This document shows positions 1 to 8,365 of a stretch of 64,000 nucleotides of DNA, in pieces. This DNA comes from Alphaproteobacteria bacterium (lineage in GTDB: Bacteria; Pseudomonadota; Alphaproteobacteria; Sphingomonadales; Kordiimonadaceae), in the NCBI GenBank assembly GCA_013372975.1, contig JABXIS010000008.1:1-64000 (forward strand). Direction: 5' to 3'. The position numbers were made by a program, and so were the translations under genes. Numbering within the stretch: position 1 is the first letter of the stretch; every line of letters begins with the position of its first letter. The notes under the pieces are model-generated. The model saw only the letters and a list, made by a program, of their open reading frames with translations. It was not told the origin of the DNA and made no database searches.

Positions 1-254
1 CCTACAAGATCCCGGCCTGTTCGGACCGTCCAGCGGTGATGAATATCGATCTGTATGCCAAAGGGCGGAATGTTGAAGCCACGATCCACCGATCGAAAGC
101 CGTGGGGGAACCCCCGTTTATGCTGGCAAACAGTGTGTTCCTCGCCATCCGGGATGCGGTGGCCAGCGTGGATAATTATAAAACATCACCCGCCCTCAAT
201 GCGCCTGCAACACCCGAAGAGGTGCTGATGGCCATCAGGAATCTGCAAGGGTAA
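1..254 (+). CDS. xdhB: xanthine dehydrogenase, molybdenum-binding subunit (3' end)
   Basis: This is the C-terminal end of the large, molybdopterin-binding subunit of xanthine dehydrogenase, which oxidises hypoxanthine and xanthine to urate. The gene enters the window already open; the reading frame runs from base 3 to the TAA at 252-254. The motif GEPPFML is the conserved active-site segment whose glutamate acts as the general base in this family. The tail after it (FLAIRDAV, then TPEEVLMAIR) is typical of the last helices of XDH. The next gene, xdhC, starts 4 bases after the stop, as in most xdhABC operons. The 5' part lies outside the window, so nothing can be said about the rest of the enzyme. 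Confidence 0.9.
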   Translation, partial: YKIPACSDRPAVMNIDLYAKGRNVEATIHRSKAVGEPPFMLANSVFLAIRDAVASVDNYKTSPALNAPATPEEVLMAIRNLQG

Positions 255-258
255 CCAT

Positions 259-1017
259 ATGAGCGGCGCGTTCGGTGTTTTGATCAGCATATTGGAAACC
301 AAAGGCTCTGCCCCGCGTGAGGCGGGTACTGTCATGTGGGTGGATGCCCGCGGCATTCAGGGCACGATCGGTGGCGGCAATCTGGAGTTTCAGGCGATCG
401 AGCAAGCCCGCAAGCTGTTGGCCGATGATAGCCTGATGGAGACCACGCAAACCTACGCGCTCGGGCCTCTTCTGGAGCAATGTTGTGGCGGCAGTGTGGT
501 GCTGCATCTTCACAAAAAACCAATCGCTGAGCGCACGGCGCTGATGGTGGATCATCGCAGGCTCACACCCCTTTATATGTTTGGGGCAGGCCATGTGGGC
601 AGGGCGGTGATGGCCGCCATCCACAAGCTGCCCTTCGCCGTGACTTGGTTTGACGAAAGGGCACAGGAGTTCCCTACCTTTGTGCCCCGGTGTGCCCAAA
701 AGGTTGCTGAAGGCAGCCCGATTGCACTGGTTGAAAAGGCGCCTCCGGGCAGCCTGTTCCTGATTTTCACCCACAGCCACCAGCTGGACTATGCCATCAC
801 GGCGGCGGTGCTTGCGCGCGGAGACGCACGTTTCTGCGGTTTGATCGGGTCAAAAACCAAGAGGGCAAGATTTGAAAACCGCATGCTGAAAGAACGCGTA
901 ATCTCGGAAGCTGACCTGCCAAATCTCACCTGCCCCATCGGCGTAGAGGGCATCACCGGCAAGGAACCAGAAGTCATCGCCGCAGCGGTCGCTGCCCAGT
1001 TGTTGCAGCAGCTTTAG
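259..1017 (+). CDS. xdhC: xanthine dehydrogenase accessory protein XdhC
   Basis: XdhC binds molybdenum cofactor, helps insert it (with its terminal sulfur) into XdhB, and is not part of the mature enzyme. The 252-residue protein has the family layout: an N-terminal XdhC/CoxI domain with the EQCCGG cysteine motif and a C-terminal Rossmann-like domain with the GAGHVGRAV nucleotide-binding loop. The ATG follows an AAGGG-like ribosome-binding site that overlaps the end of xdhB, so the two are cotranscribed. Its TAG stop at 1015-1017 overlaps the stop of a leftover LysR 3' end on the other strand (see 1014-1078). Confidence 0.93.
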   Translation: MSGAFGVLISILETKGSAPREAGTVMWVDARGIQGTIGGGNLEFQAIEQARKLLADDSLMETTQTYALGPLLEQCCGGSVVLHLHKKPIAERTALMVDHRRLTPLYMFGAGHVGRAVMAAIHKLPFAVTWFDERAQEFPTFVPRCAQKVAEGSPIALVEKAPPGSLFLIFTHSHQLDYAITAAVLARGDARFCGLIGSKTKRARFENRMLKERVISEADLPNLTCPIGVEGITGKEPEVIAAAVAAQLLQQL

Positions 1018-1078
1018 ACAAAGGCCTCTTTGGGCGGCGTCTTCCCAAACCTGCCGTCCGCCTCCATGGCCTCCATAA
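1014..1078 (-). pseudogene. leftover 3' end of a LysR-type regulator gene
   Basis: Read on the minus strand, this stretch encodes EAMEADGRFG followed by KTPPKEAFV and a TAA stop. The intact LysR gene at 3927-4862 ends NAMKADGRFG, AKPPEDAFIC, stop. By hand, 39 of 54 bases match over 18 aligned codons. The copy stops being recognisable exactly where the AT-rich three-gene cassette begins (its last gene ends at 1091). I infer that xdhC and a LysR gene were once convergent neighbours with overlapping stops, and that the cassette came in together with a homologous but diverged LysR end, leaving this fragment. It is too short for an independent gene. Confidence 0.6.
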
Positions 1079-1090
1079 TGTGATATCGTT

Positions 1091-2272
1091 CTAGATGAGC
1101 GATCCTTGCTTATCGTCAGGTTCAGGGATGCAGGCTGCCACAAGCTCCCGATACAAGCGGCCTGAACCTGAACTACCGGGAAGATACTCTTCCCTATTCA
1201 GATCTTCTTGACGAATATCAACTTCTGCTAGCAGTTGCGAAAACTCTGATTTGCTCACCACCCGCGGATGCTTCTCATCCTTCAAAATATGCAAATACGC
1301 ATCTTTCAGAAAACGTATCAGAGCATTGAAGCCAGTAGTGCGGTTTAGGATTTGGCCTTCAACTGAATCATCCCACGCATCAGGCCACTTCTCTTTTACG
1401 GCATCAAAAAAGTTTTCAACCACCTCTAAGATGCTTGCCAGGTCTTCACGTCTGTAAAACTCGACAAATATTCTATCTCGCCAGCTTTCATTCGGCTCTG
1501 ACTTTCCTCCGAAGCCAAACAGGCTTTTAGTACGCTCCTTCTCTTGATCTTTTGGCAGATGTCGCAATAAGCCATTCACAACAGTAGCTTGCGCCAAGGT
1601 TTCTGTATCGATCCCAGGAGTTCGAACACCAAGGCGTTTAATTTTGCGTTCAAAAGGCCCACCATCATCAGCGTTGAGCGCTATCACAATTTCATGAGCA
1701 GCCTTATGGGGGCTTTGCTCTTTGGCATAAGATAACAGATCATATGTGAGGGATTTGTTGACTTTCGTCTGCGCCAAATTTACTCGCGAAAATATTTCTG
1801 CTTGGTCGGCAACTGCAGCACCAACAAATATTGAAACGTTAACCTGAAAAGGCTTTCTATCAGCGTGTAAGTTTTCCAGTCCGGCCAGCCTATGTTGCCC
1901 ATCAATAACAAAAGCAGAATTTTCTATCTCTATGGGCTCCTCGCCAGCATCTGGATCGCCTTCGTATGCATGAATTTCAAGGTTGTATAGGCCATTACAC
2001 CCTTCAATTGGCGACAAGTTTACACATCGTTCATCGACCGCTAATATTACTGAAGTCGGAAACGTAGCGTAGGGGAGGTTCACATAACCCCTCAACTCTT
2101 TAAGCCTCGACTTAGACAAATCTCGTTGAATTCCATCAATCGAGTCTGGACGCCCTTCTTCGAACTCCCGAACATCAACTGTAGAAATTGCCAACAGATC
2201 ATCGCTGTTGATCGCACCAATGTAAAATTCGCCAATTGGCTGAGAAACTTTCAATACCTTTAGGTCTGTCAT
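1091..2272 (-). CDS. DGQHR-domain (DndB-like) protein
   Basis: This 393-residue protein carries the DGQHR motif at residues 124-128, followed by RLAGL and, about 40 residues on, a conserved N-LAQTKVN stretch near 165-172. The DGQHR fold is related to ParB/sulfiredoxin-type nucleases or ATPases. Known members include DndB, the regulator of phosphorothioate DNA modification, and DpdB of the 7-deazaguanine system. It is the last gene of a three-gene operon; its ATG overlaps the TGA of the membrane-protein gene by 4 bases. Base composition is clearly lower in GC than the purine genes on both sides. Its role here is not known. Membership in the DGQHR family is solid; a defence or modification role is inference from the linked methylase. 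Confidence 0.8.
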   Translation of the reverse strand: MTDLKVLKVSQPIGEFYIGAINSDDLLAISTVDVREFEEGRPDSIDGIQRDLSKSRLKELRGYVNLPYATFPTSVILAVDERCVNLSPIEGCNGLYNLEIHAYEGDPDAGEEPIEIENSAFVIDGQHRLAGLENLHADRKPFQVNVSIFVGAAVADQAEIFSRVNLAQTKVNKSLTYDLLSYAKEQSPHKAAHEIVIALNADDGGPFERKIKRLGVRTPGIDTETLAQATVVNGLLRHLPKDQEKERTKSLFGFGGKSEPNESWRDRIFVEFYRREDLASILEVVENFFDAVKEKWPDAWDDSVEGQILNRTTGFNALIRFLKDAYLHILKDEKHPRVVSKSEFSQLLAEVDIRQEDLNREEYLPGSSGSGRLYRELVAACIPEPDDKQGSLI

Positions 2273-2787
2273 TGAGCTTCTCCTTCGGCTCTTTTCCTTC
2301 TCTCATTTTTCTCGTTTATAATCTGTTCGGCCCGCGCTTCAGTTCCCCTTGTGGGCGTCTTGTAGGTACCTTTATAAATTAGAGTGACCAGCCAAGTAAT
2401 GATCATAGCGAGATATATTAAGAACCCTGCTATAAAAACAGTCTCATCAAGTGCGTTGGTAAAGCTATTGCTTCCATTTAGGACAGTTCCACACATCAAC
2501 AATAGAGACAACAAAGACACCATCATAAACACACGATAACCGGACGAGAATTTCTCGGAGTGAAGAGTAATCAGTGAAATCAATGCCCCACAGGTTGCAA
2601 TAATGGGGAGTACTAACTGTCCGTTTTTCCAATAGGTTAGAAAAGCGTCAAAGAATGGCAGTTGACCGCTACCTTGGAAAAGCGGAACAGAAATCACCAA
2701 GAACGGTACAAACGTGCATAGTACTGTTATGCCCACTTCCCAGAAGCTGTTCTTAATCTCTGTTTTATACTCCACCCAATTACTCAT
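2269..2787 (-). CDS. small integral membrane protein of the methylase/DGQHR operon
   Basis: I do not recognise the family. The 172-residue protein has four clear hydrophobic segments, roughly residues 15-38 (VGITVLCTFVPFLVIS), 52-75, 84-105 and 115-138, and then a charged, lysine/arginine/glutamate-rich cytoplasmic tail of about 30 residues. The ATG lies inside the end of the methylase gene (8-base overlap) and its stop overlaps the start of the DGQHR gene (4 bases), so all three are translationally coupled. A small multi-helix protein between a DNA methylase and a DGQHR protein resembles membrane effectors of abortive-infection systems, but nothing in the sequence shows such activity. Hand GC count of the line 2401-2460 is 23/60, low for this window. 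Confidence 0.7.
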   Translation of the reverse strand: MSNWVEYKTEIKNSFWEVGITVLCTFVPFLVISVPLFQGSGQLPFFDAFLTYWKNGQLVLPIIATCGALISLITLHSEKFSSGYRVFMMVSLLSLLLMCGTVLNGSNSFTNALDETVFIAGFLIYLAMIITWLVTLIYKGTYKTPTRGTEARAEQIINEKNERRKRAEGEAQ

Positions 2788-3643
2788 GGCTCTCTTGCCC
2801 CCGTGCTAGACCGCCTTCGTCAATCCCGAAATAATAGAGTGCTTCGGAAGTAGCTCGCCGCATCTCACTTTTTCCTGAAATTACTGAACTTCTAGGTACG
2901 GAAATCACGTCTCCAACACCCTGATATAGTTCATGGATGCTCTGATGATCCGCGTTAGTCAGGACTACCTGCGCATTCCGGTAAAGAGCACGCACAATAG
3001 CTTCCTTCAACCTCACCTGATCATCCCAGGTAAAGATGTTCTGATTATACTTAACAAAACCATTCATATTGTGGGCGGTTGTATATGGGGGATCTACGAA
3101 CACAAGATCACCATCTTCGGCCCGGTCAATAGTACATTCGAAGTCGCATGTAACTATCTCGGCAGCCGTAAGTACAGAACTGATTAGAGCAAAGTCCTCA
3201 TCTTCATAAATTACTTTGTCTTTTGTGCCGATTGGAACGTTAAACTCACCCTTCAAGTTTTCTCTATACAGACCATTCCAGCAGGTTCGGTTCAGATATA
3301 GAAATTGGGCTGCTCGTTTGTGCAATGAGCGCCGCTTTCGACTTCTTTCTTTATAATAAAACGATTTATCGTGATGCTTTTGTAAGTAAGCGAGCTGCTC
3401 AAGAACTCTTTCGTGGTCATCTCGGATAGCCTGATAGGTCTCTATGAGCCTTGGATTAACATCGCTAAGAATTGCTCTCTGAGGCCTCACGTGAAAGAAG
3501 ACAGCCCCACCACCAAGAAATGGTTCGATATAACGCCCACTAAACTGGGGGAGCCCAAACTCTCTACGGTTTAGCAGCCACCTTTTACCCCCAGCCCACT
3601 TCAAGAAGGGTAGAACCGAAATTTTTTCATCTTTGTTCGTCAT
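2780..3643 (-). CDS. dam: DNA adenine methylase, Dam/D12 class
   Basis: It transfers a methyl group from S-adenosylmethionine to N6 of adenine in DNA. The 287-residue length is that of Dam-type enzymes. Visible motifs are KWAGGK at 15-20 (motif X), EPFLGGGAVF at 40-49 (motif I, SAM binding), the NRTCWNGLYR segment near 118-127, and the catalytic DPPY at 184-187 (motif IV). It is first in the three-gene operon with the membrane and DGQHR proteins. A GATC target is likely from the family but cannot be read off the sequence. No restriction endonuclease is adjacent. Its low-GC sequence and position in the middle of a purine operon point to horizontal acquisition. Alternative: the methylase of an otherwise lost restriction system. 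Confidence 0.9.
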   Translation of the reverse strand: MTNKDEKISVLPFLKWAGGKRWLLNRREFGLPQFSGRYIEPFLGGGAVFFHVRPQRAILSDVNPRLIETYQAIRDDHERVLEQLAYLQKHHDKSFYYKERSRKRRSLHKRAAQFLYLNRTCWNGLYRENLKGEFNVPIGTKDKVIYEDEDFALISSVLTAAEIVTCDFECTIDRAEDGDLVFVDPPYTTAHNMNGFVKYNQNIFTWDDQVRLKEAIVRALYRNAQVVLTNADHQSIHELYQGVGDVISVPRSSVISGKSEMRRATSEALYYFGIDEGGLARGQESHE

Positions 3644-3926
3644 ATTTACCGAGCTTCTGTAATAGCCTCTGCCCTTTCAGACATTTAAACAAAGCCTACC
3701 AAGTAATATCCCAAATATCAGTCCCTATGCATAAGCATTCTAGCTCGACTCTGGTGCTTTGTTCGAAGCTAGGGTTTGGGTACCGTATTTATATTCAACC
3801 TATAGATCAATAATTTCTACACCCTGTAGTATATTTCATATCATATTGGCTTGAGGTTTCACTGCGCCAGTCAAGTATTCTAGGCAGTGACGTCCATGTG
3901 TTTGTTCCATCATCTTTCGTTGTCCC
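3644..3926. other. AT-rich spacer upstream of the methylase operon
   Basis: This 283-base gap separates the start of the methylase operon from the stop of the LysR gene; both read leftward. It is AT-rich like the cassette and must contain the promoter of the methylase gene, but I could not pick a -35/-10 pair with confidence. A CTAGCT...AGCTAG inverted repeat with a long loop lies near 3740-3775. I see no gene, tRNA or integrase fragment in it. Confidence 0.5.
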
Positions 3927-4862
3927 CTAACAAATGAAAGCATCCTCTGGCGGCTTGGCCCCAAATCTTCCGTCCGCCTTCATGGCGTTGTCCAGAAAGT
4001 CGATGAAGGCACGCACGCGAGGCGGGATATATTTTTCATACGGGTACAGGGCGGCGATATAGGCGTCCTGGGGCATATGGTCCGCGAGCACGATCTTCAG
4101 CCGCCCGGCTTTTACATGGTCGGCCACCTCGAAATAGGTTTTGAACACGAGCCCCGCGCCCATAAGCGCCCATTCGAGCAAGGCCTCGCCATTGTTGCTG
4201 TCGAGCGTGCCTTCAACACCCACATCATAATCTTCGCCGCTTGCCTCCTGGAAGCGCCAGCGGAACTGGCGCGAGCCGGGGAAGCGCAAGAGAAGGCAGT
4301 TATGGTCAATCAGATCACGGGGTGTTTCGGGGATGCCTTGTTTGGCCAGATAGTCGGGGGCCGCGAAAATATAGCGCGGGCAGGGGCTGAGGATGCGGGC
4401 CTTGAGGCTGCTGTCAGCCAGAGGGCCGATGCGCACAGATATGTCCATGCCGTCGCCGAACACATCCACCAGTGCGTCTGTCATGCGGTATTGCAGGCTG
4501 ACGTCCGGGAAGCGGTTTGCGAACGTTGGGATCTGGTTCGCGAGAAATTGGCGCCCGAACGAGGTGGAGCTTGTGAGCCTGAGGATGCCTGAGGGCATGG
4601 TGTCATGTTCACTTACCCGTGCCTCCGCGTCGGCCACCCGCCTGCGGATATCAAGGCAATCATCATAGTAGCGGCGCCCTGCCTCTGTCACTGTTACCCT
4701 GCGAGTGGTGCGGTTGAACAGGCGGACCCCAAGGTGCGACTCGAGCCGTGCTATACGGCTGGAAACAAGTGCGGGAGACATCCGGAGCGTGCGCCCTGCG
4801 CCCGAGAAGCTGCCCTGTTCCACCACGCGGGTGAACACCGCCATATCATCAAAAACACTCAT
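3927..4862 (-). CDS. LysR-type transcriptional regulator
   Basis: The 311-residue protein has the standard LysR layout: an N-terminal winged helix-turn-helix (MAVFTRVVEQGSFSGAGR to about residue 65, with the LFNRTTRRVTVTEAGR wing) and a C-terminal substrate-binding-like effector domain. It is transcribed divergently from the malate synthase gene across a 144-base AT-rich gap, the usual arrangement for a LysR protein that controls the neighbouring operon. The likely target is therefore aceB-puuD-allA, with a purine breakdown product as a plausible inducer; this is inference. Its last 20 codons have a diverged second copy beside xdhC at 1014-1078, evidence of rearrangement around the inserted methylase cassette. 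Confidence 0.88.
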   Translation of the reverse strand: MSVFDDMAVFTRVVEQGSFSGAGRTLRMSPALVSSRIARLESHLGVRLFNRTTRRVTVTEAGRRYYDDCLDIRRRVADAEARVSEHDTMPSGILRLTSSTSFGRQFLANQIPTFANRFPDVSLQYRMTDALVDVFGDGMDISVRIGPLADSSLKARILSPCPRYIFAAPDYLAKQGIPETPRDLIDHNCLLLRFPGSRQFRWRFQEASGEDYDVGVEGTLDSNNGEALLEWALMGAGLVFKTYFEVADHVKAGRLKIVLADHMPQDAYIAALYPYEKYIPPRVRAFIDFLDNAMKADGRFGAKPPEDAFIC

Positions 4863-5006
4863 ACAATTTGATTATCAAAATATTTTTGAAAATCCTATCA
4901 AAATTCAATGATTATTCAGATTGATAAGTTGGTGTAGACTGCAGGCCTGCCAGATTGGCGTTTCCTTCTGATTTGGCGAACCCCCAAGTGTGCGAGGAGG
5001 CAGGAC
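4863..5006. promoter_or_regulatory. divergent lysR/aceB control region
   Basis: This AT-rich 144-base gap lies between the divergent lysR and aceB starts. It contains the palindrome TTGATTATCAA at 4868-4878, partly overlapping the probable lysR leader, and a further imperfect ATCAAAATTCAATGAT element near 4897-4912. Both fit the T-N11-A dyads bound by LysR-type regulators. A strong GAGGAGG ribosome-binding site precedes aceB. The promoter elements themselves are not assigned. Confidence 0.45.
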
Positions 5007-6608
5007 ATGCAACATGCAGGCGTAACCGTTACGGCGAATGTTTCCCCCGACATGGCGGATATCCTGGGGCCAGATGCCCTCGGTTTTGTTGCCGAAGTAG
5101 AGCGTAAGTTTGGCGCGCGGCGGCGGGATCTGATGGCAGCAAGGGCTGCATACCAGAAGCGGCTGGATGGTGGGGAGCTCCCCCTTTTTCTCCCCGAAAC
5201 AGCTGATATTCGCAACCGTGACTGGACAGTCCGTCCTGCCCCCTCGCCCCTTCTCAAGCGTGCTGTAGAAATCACCGGGCCGGTCGATCGCAAGATGGTG
5301 ATCAACGCGCTGAACTCGGGCGCCGATTGTTTCATGGCCGACTTTGAAGACAGCTCCACGCCCACATGGGATAATATGGTCGGTGGCCAGATCAATCTGC
5401 GTGACGCGGTTGCGGGCACCATCAGTTTCACCAACCCCGCAAACGGCAAACAATATGCGCTGAATGACGACCACGCGGTGCTGCTGGTGCGCCCGCGCGG
5501 CCTGCATATGGAAGAAAAGCATGTGCTGGTGGACGGCAAACCTGTCTCAGCCGGTTTCTTCGATTTCGCGCTGTTTCTGTGGCATAACGCCAAAACGCAG
5601 CTGGCGAACGGTGTTGGCCCCTATTTCTACTTGCCCAAGATGGAACATCATCTTGAAGCCCGGCTGTGGGAAGAGGTGATTGCGTTCGCAGAAGACGAGT
5701 TGGACCTTGAGCGTGGTACTGTGCGTGTGACTGTGCTCATTGAAACCATCACCGCCGCTTTCCAAATGGACGAAATCCTTTATGAGCTTCGCGATCATAT
5801 CGTCGGGCTGAATTGCGGGCGCTGGGATTATATTTTCAATTTCATCAAACGCTTTGCCCGTCGTGCGGACTTCGTGCTGCCAGACAGGGCCCAGGTTGGC
5901 ATGGACCAGCATTTCCTTACGTCCTATAGCCAGCTTCTGGTGCAAACCTGCCATAAGCGCGGTGCGCATGCCATGGGCGGCATGGCGGCGCAGATCCCGA
6001 TCAAAAATGATGAAGCCGCAAATGCGGCCGCAGTGGCCAAAGTGCGTGCCGACAAGGAGCGCGAGGCAAAAAATGGCCATGACGGCACGTGGGTGGCGCA
6101 CCCGGGCCTGATCCCGGTCGCGCGCGAGATATTTGACGCCCACATGCCTGGCCAGAACCAGCTGGATACCCTGCGCAAGGATGTACAGGTCACAGCGGAA
6201 GACTTGCTCAAGCTACCGAAGGGTACGATCACCGAAGCGGGCGTGCGCGGCAACATCAATGTGGGGTTGATGTATCTGGCGGCGTGGCTTGACGGTATGG
6301 GCTGTGTGCCCATCCATAACCTGATGGAAGATGCGGCGACGGCAGAGATTTCGCGCACCCAGCTTTGGCAGTGGCGCACTCACGGCGCGGCGTTGGATGA
6401 CGGCCGTATCATTAATGAAGCATTGATCGACGCATTCATGGGCGAAGAAGTAGCGGCGCTGAAGGATGTTGCCTTCACCGGGCGTAACCGGCTGGAGGAT
6501 GCAGCGGCCCTGTTCCGCTGCATGGTGATGGATGATGAACTGGAAGAGTTCCTGACCCGCCCGGCTTACGAACTGGTGCTGGATTACGAATTGGCTGACG
6601 CGGCCTGA
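5007..6608 (+). CDS. aceB: malate synthase A
   Basis: It condenses glyoxylate with acetyl-CoA to give malate. The 533 residues match the length of the A-type (AceB) enzymes rather than the longer G type. Characteristic blocks include ADFEDSSTPTWDN near 111-123, RGLHMEEKH near 166-174, the LIETITAAFQMDEI active-site segment near 247-260 and LNCGRWDYIF near 271-280. No isocitrate lyase is present; instead the gene sits with puuD and allA, whose pathway ends in glyoxylate. Here it most likely serves purine catabolism. The start is set by a strong GAGGAGG ribosome-binding site. Confidence 0.95.
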   Translation: MQHAGVTVTANVSPDMADILGPDALGFVAEVERKFGARRRDLMAARAAYQKRLDGGELPLFLPETADIRNRDWTVRPAPSPLLKRAVEITGPVDRKMVINALNSGADCFMADFEDSSTPTWDNMVGGQINLRDAVAGTISFTNPANGKQYALNDDHAVLLVRPRGLHMEEKHVLVDGKPVSAGFFDFALFLWHNAKTQLANGVGPYFYLPKMEHHLEARLWEEVIAFAEDELDLERGTVRVTVLIETITAAFQMDEILYELRDHIVGLNCGRWDYIFNFIKRFARRADFVLPDRAQVGMDQHFLTSYSQLLVQTCHKRGAHAMGGMAAQIPIKNDEAANAAAVAKVRADKEREAKNGHDGTWVAHPGLIPVAREIFDAHMPGQNQLDTLRKDVQVTAEDLLKLPKGTITEAGVRGNINVGLMYLAAWLDGMGCVPIHNLMEDAATAEISRTQLWQWRTHGAALDDGRIINEALIDAFMGEEVAALKDVAFTGRNRLEDAAALFRCMVMDDELEEFLTRPAYELVLDYELADAA

Positions 6609-6632
6609 TAGCGCGAACGAGGGGAACGGGGA

Positions 6633-7823
6633 ATGGAACTTGATATTACACCATGGCTTAATCTGGCCATTCGCTGGTTGCATGTGATCACAGGCATTGC
6701 CTGGATTGGTTCCAGCTTCTATTTCGTTTGGCTGGATAACCATCTGGAAGAGCCCAAGGAAAAGAAAAAGGGCATGTCAGGCGAACTGTGGTCCGTGCAC
6801 GGTGGTGGCTTTTACCACAAGCAGAAATATGCGGTGGCGCCAGAGCAGATGCCCGAAAAGCTGCACTGGTTCAAATGGGAGGCCTATTTCACCTGGATGA
6901 GCGGGTTTGCGCTTTTGGCGGTGATCTATTATCTGGGTGCTGACCTGTTCCTGATCGATAAATCAAAGATGGACCTTGGCCAGTTTGAAGCCATCGGCAT
7001 CAGTCTTGCCTTCATCGTCGGTGGTTGGGTGTTTTATGATGGCTTGTGCCGCTCCCCCATCGGGCAAAACAACAAGCTGACAGGTATCATCTGGTTTGCC
7101 ACGCTCGTGGCCGCGGCGTATGCCCTAACACAGATATTCTCCGACCGGGCGGCCTTTATCCATGTGGGTGTGATCGTGGGCACAGCGATGGCGCTGAATG
7201 TGTTTATGGTGATCATCCCCAACCAGAAGAAAGTGGTTGCTTCGCTGACTGCGGGCGAAGACCCGGACCCGCGCCTTGGCCAGATCGGTAAGCAGCGCAG
7301 CTTGCACAATAACTATATGACCTTGCCGGTCCTGTTCCTGATGGTATCGAACCACTATCCGATGACATTTTCAAACCCCTACAATTGGGTGATCGTGGCA
7401 GGTATTGGTCTTGTGGGCGTGATGGTGCGTCATTTCTTCAACCTGCGGCACAAGGGGAAATCCAGCCCCGGGCTGGTGTTTGGGGCCGTGGGGCTATTTA
7501 TCCTGATTGCCATGTTTGCAGCCGATACGGACAAGCGCGCCCGCAAAGCGATCACGCCTGAGGCCGCAGCATTTACCGACGTGCAGGCGATTATTGGCAA
7601 ACATTGTTCGTCTTGTCACGCCGCCCAGCCAACGCACGAGTTGTTCCCTGAAGCGCCGGGTGGTGTGATGCTGGACCGGCCTGAACTGATCGAACAATAT
7701 GCACCGCGCATTCTTGAACAGGCCGTGAAGTCGGATATCATGCCTTTGGGGAACGAAACAGGCATGACAGATGAAGAGCGTGCGCTTCTTGGCAAATGGA
7801 TCGAAGACGGCGCAAAGCGGTAG
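6633..7823 (+). CDS. puuD: urate oxidase/hydroxylase PuuD with C-terminal cytochrome c domain
   Basis: PuuD oxidises urate to 5-hydroxyisourate and passes electrons to its own cytochrome c domain instead of producing hydrogen peroxide like uricase. The 396-residue protein has the PuuD membrane core (RWLHVITGIAWIGSSFYFVWLD at 14-35, with about eight hydrophobic segments up to residue 297). A periplasmic cytochrome c domain follows, with the heme motif CSSCH at 325-329 and a likely axial methionine in SDIMPLGN near 370. It follows aceB by 24 bases and precedes allA by 8, so the three form one operon. Confidence 0.93.
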   Translation: MELDITPWLNLAIRWLHVITGIAWIGSSFYFVWLDNHLEEPKEKKKGMSGELWSVHGGGFYHKQKYAVAPEQMPEKLHWFKWEAYFTWMSGFALLAVIYYLGADLFLIDKSKMDLGQFEAIGISLAFIVGGWVFYDGLCRSPIGQNNKLTGIIWFATLVAAAYALTQIFSDRAAFIHVGVIVGTAMALNVFMVIIPNQKKVVASLTAGEDPDPRLGQIGKQRSLHNNYMTLPVLFLMVSNHYPMTFSNPYNWVIVAGIGLVGVMVRHFFNLRHKGKSSPGLVFGAVGLFILIAMFAADTDKRARKAITPEAAAFTDVQAIIGKHCSSCHAAQPTHELFPEAPGGVMLDRPELIEQYAPRILEQAVKSDIMPLGNETGMTDEERALLGKWIEDGAKR

Positions 7824-7831
7824 GGTGAGCC

Positions 7832-8329
7832 ATGCGAGAATTGATAGCAGAACCATTGACAGCAGAAGCCTTCGCTCCTTTCGGGGATGTGATCGAGGCA
7901 TCGGATGCTGCGCAACAGATCGCTATCAATTATGGCAATACAACCCGTTTTCACGATCTGGCGCAGGTCAACACCATGGTGGATGGCGGTAAAACGGGGG
8001 TCAGTATTTTTCGCTCCACCCCGCTTGCTCAGCCTTTTACGGTCAACGTGATGGAATATCACCCCAAATCCTCGCAGGCGTTTGTGCCCTTGTCAGGCAA
8101 GCCATATCTGGTTGTGGTTGCCCCAAAAGGCGAATTTGACGCGCGCAAGATGCGAGCCTTTTTGGCAAGCGGTCAGCAAGGCGTGAATTATCATGCAGGC
8201 ACCTGGCATCACTTCTCACTCGCGCTTGAGGACGTGAGCGATTTTCTTGTGATTGACCGGATCGCGGAAGATGACAATTGTGTGGAATACGAACTATTGG
8301 CGGACGAACAGGTGCGCCTCAAATCCTAG
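7832..8329 (+). CDS. allA: ureidoglycolate lyase
   Basis: AllA splits ureidoglycolate into glyoxylate and urea, the last step of allantoin breakdown. The 165-residue length and cupin-type sequence fit the family; conserved stretches are AFAPFGDVIE near 11-20, RSTP near 55-58, EYHPKSSQAFVPLSG near 69-83, and the metal-side GTWHHFSLAL near 125-134. It is the third gene of the aceB-puuD-allA operon, with aceB consuming the glyoxylate it makes. Hydroxyisourate hydrolase, OHCU decarboxylase, allantoinase and allantoate-degrading genes are not in this window. Confidence 0.9.
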   Translation: MRELIAEPLTAEAFAPFGDVIEASDAAQQIAINYGNTTRFHDLAQVNTMVDGGKTGVSIFRSTPLAQPFTVNVMEYHPKSSQAFVPLSGKPYLVVVAPKGEFDARKMRAFLASGQQGVNYHAGTWHHFSLALEDVSDFLVIDRIAEDDNCVEYELLADEQVRLKS

Positions 8330-8365
8330 ATGACCAAAAGCAAGCCATTGGTTGTCTTGCAGTGA

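Noticed and set aside
3740-3790. A TTCGAA stretch looking like a tRNA T-arm upstream of the methylase, which would have given a tRNA attachment site
   Set aside because: No acceptor stem, anticodon arm or CCA end can be folded around it, so there is no tRNA fragment here.
1014-3980. Direct repeats of an integrase-type attachment site flanking the cassette
   Set aside because: The two LysR ends match at only 39 of 54 bases and no integrase gene is present; homologous exchange explains this better than site-specific integration.
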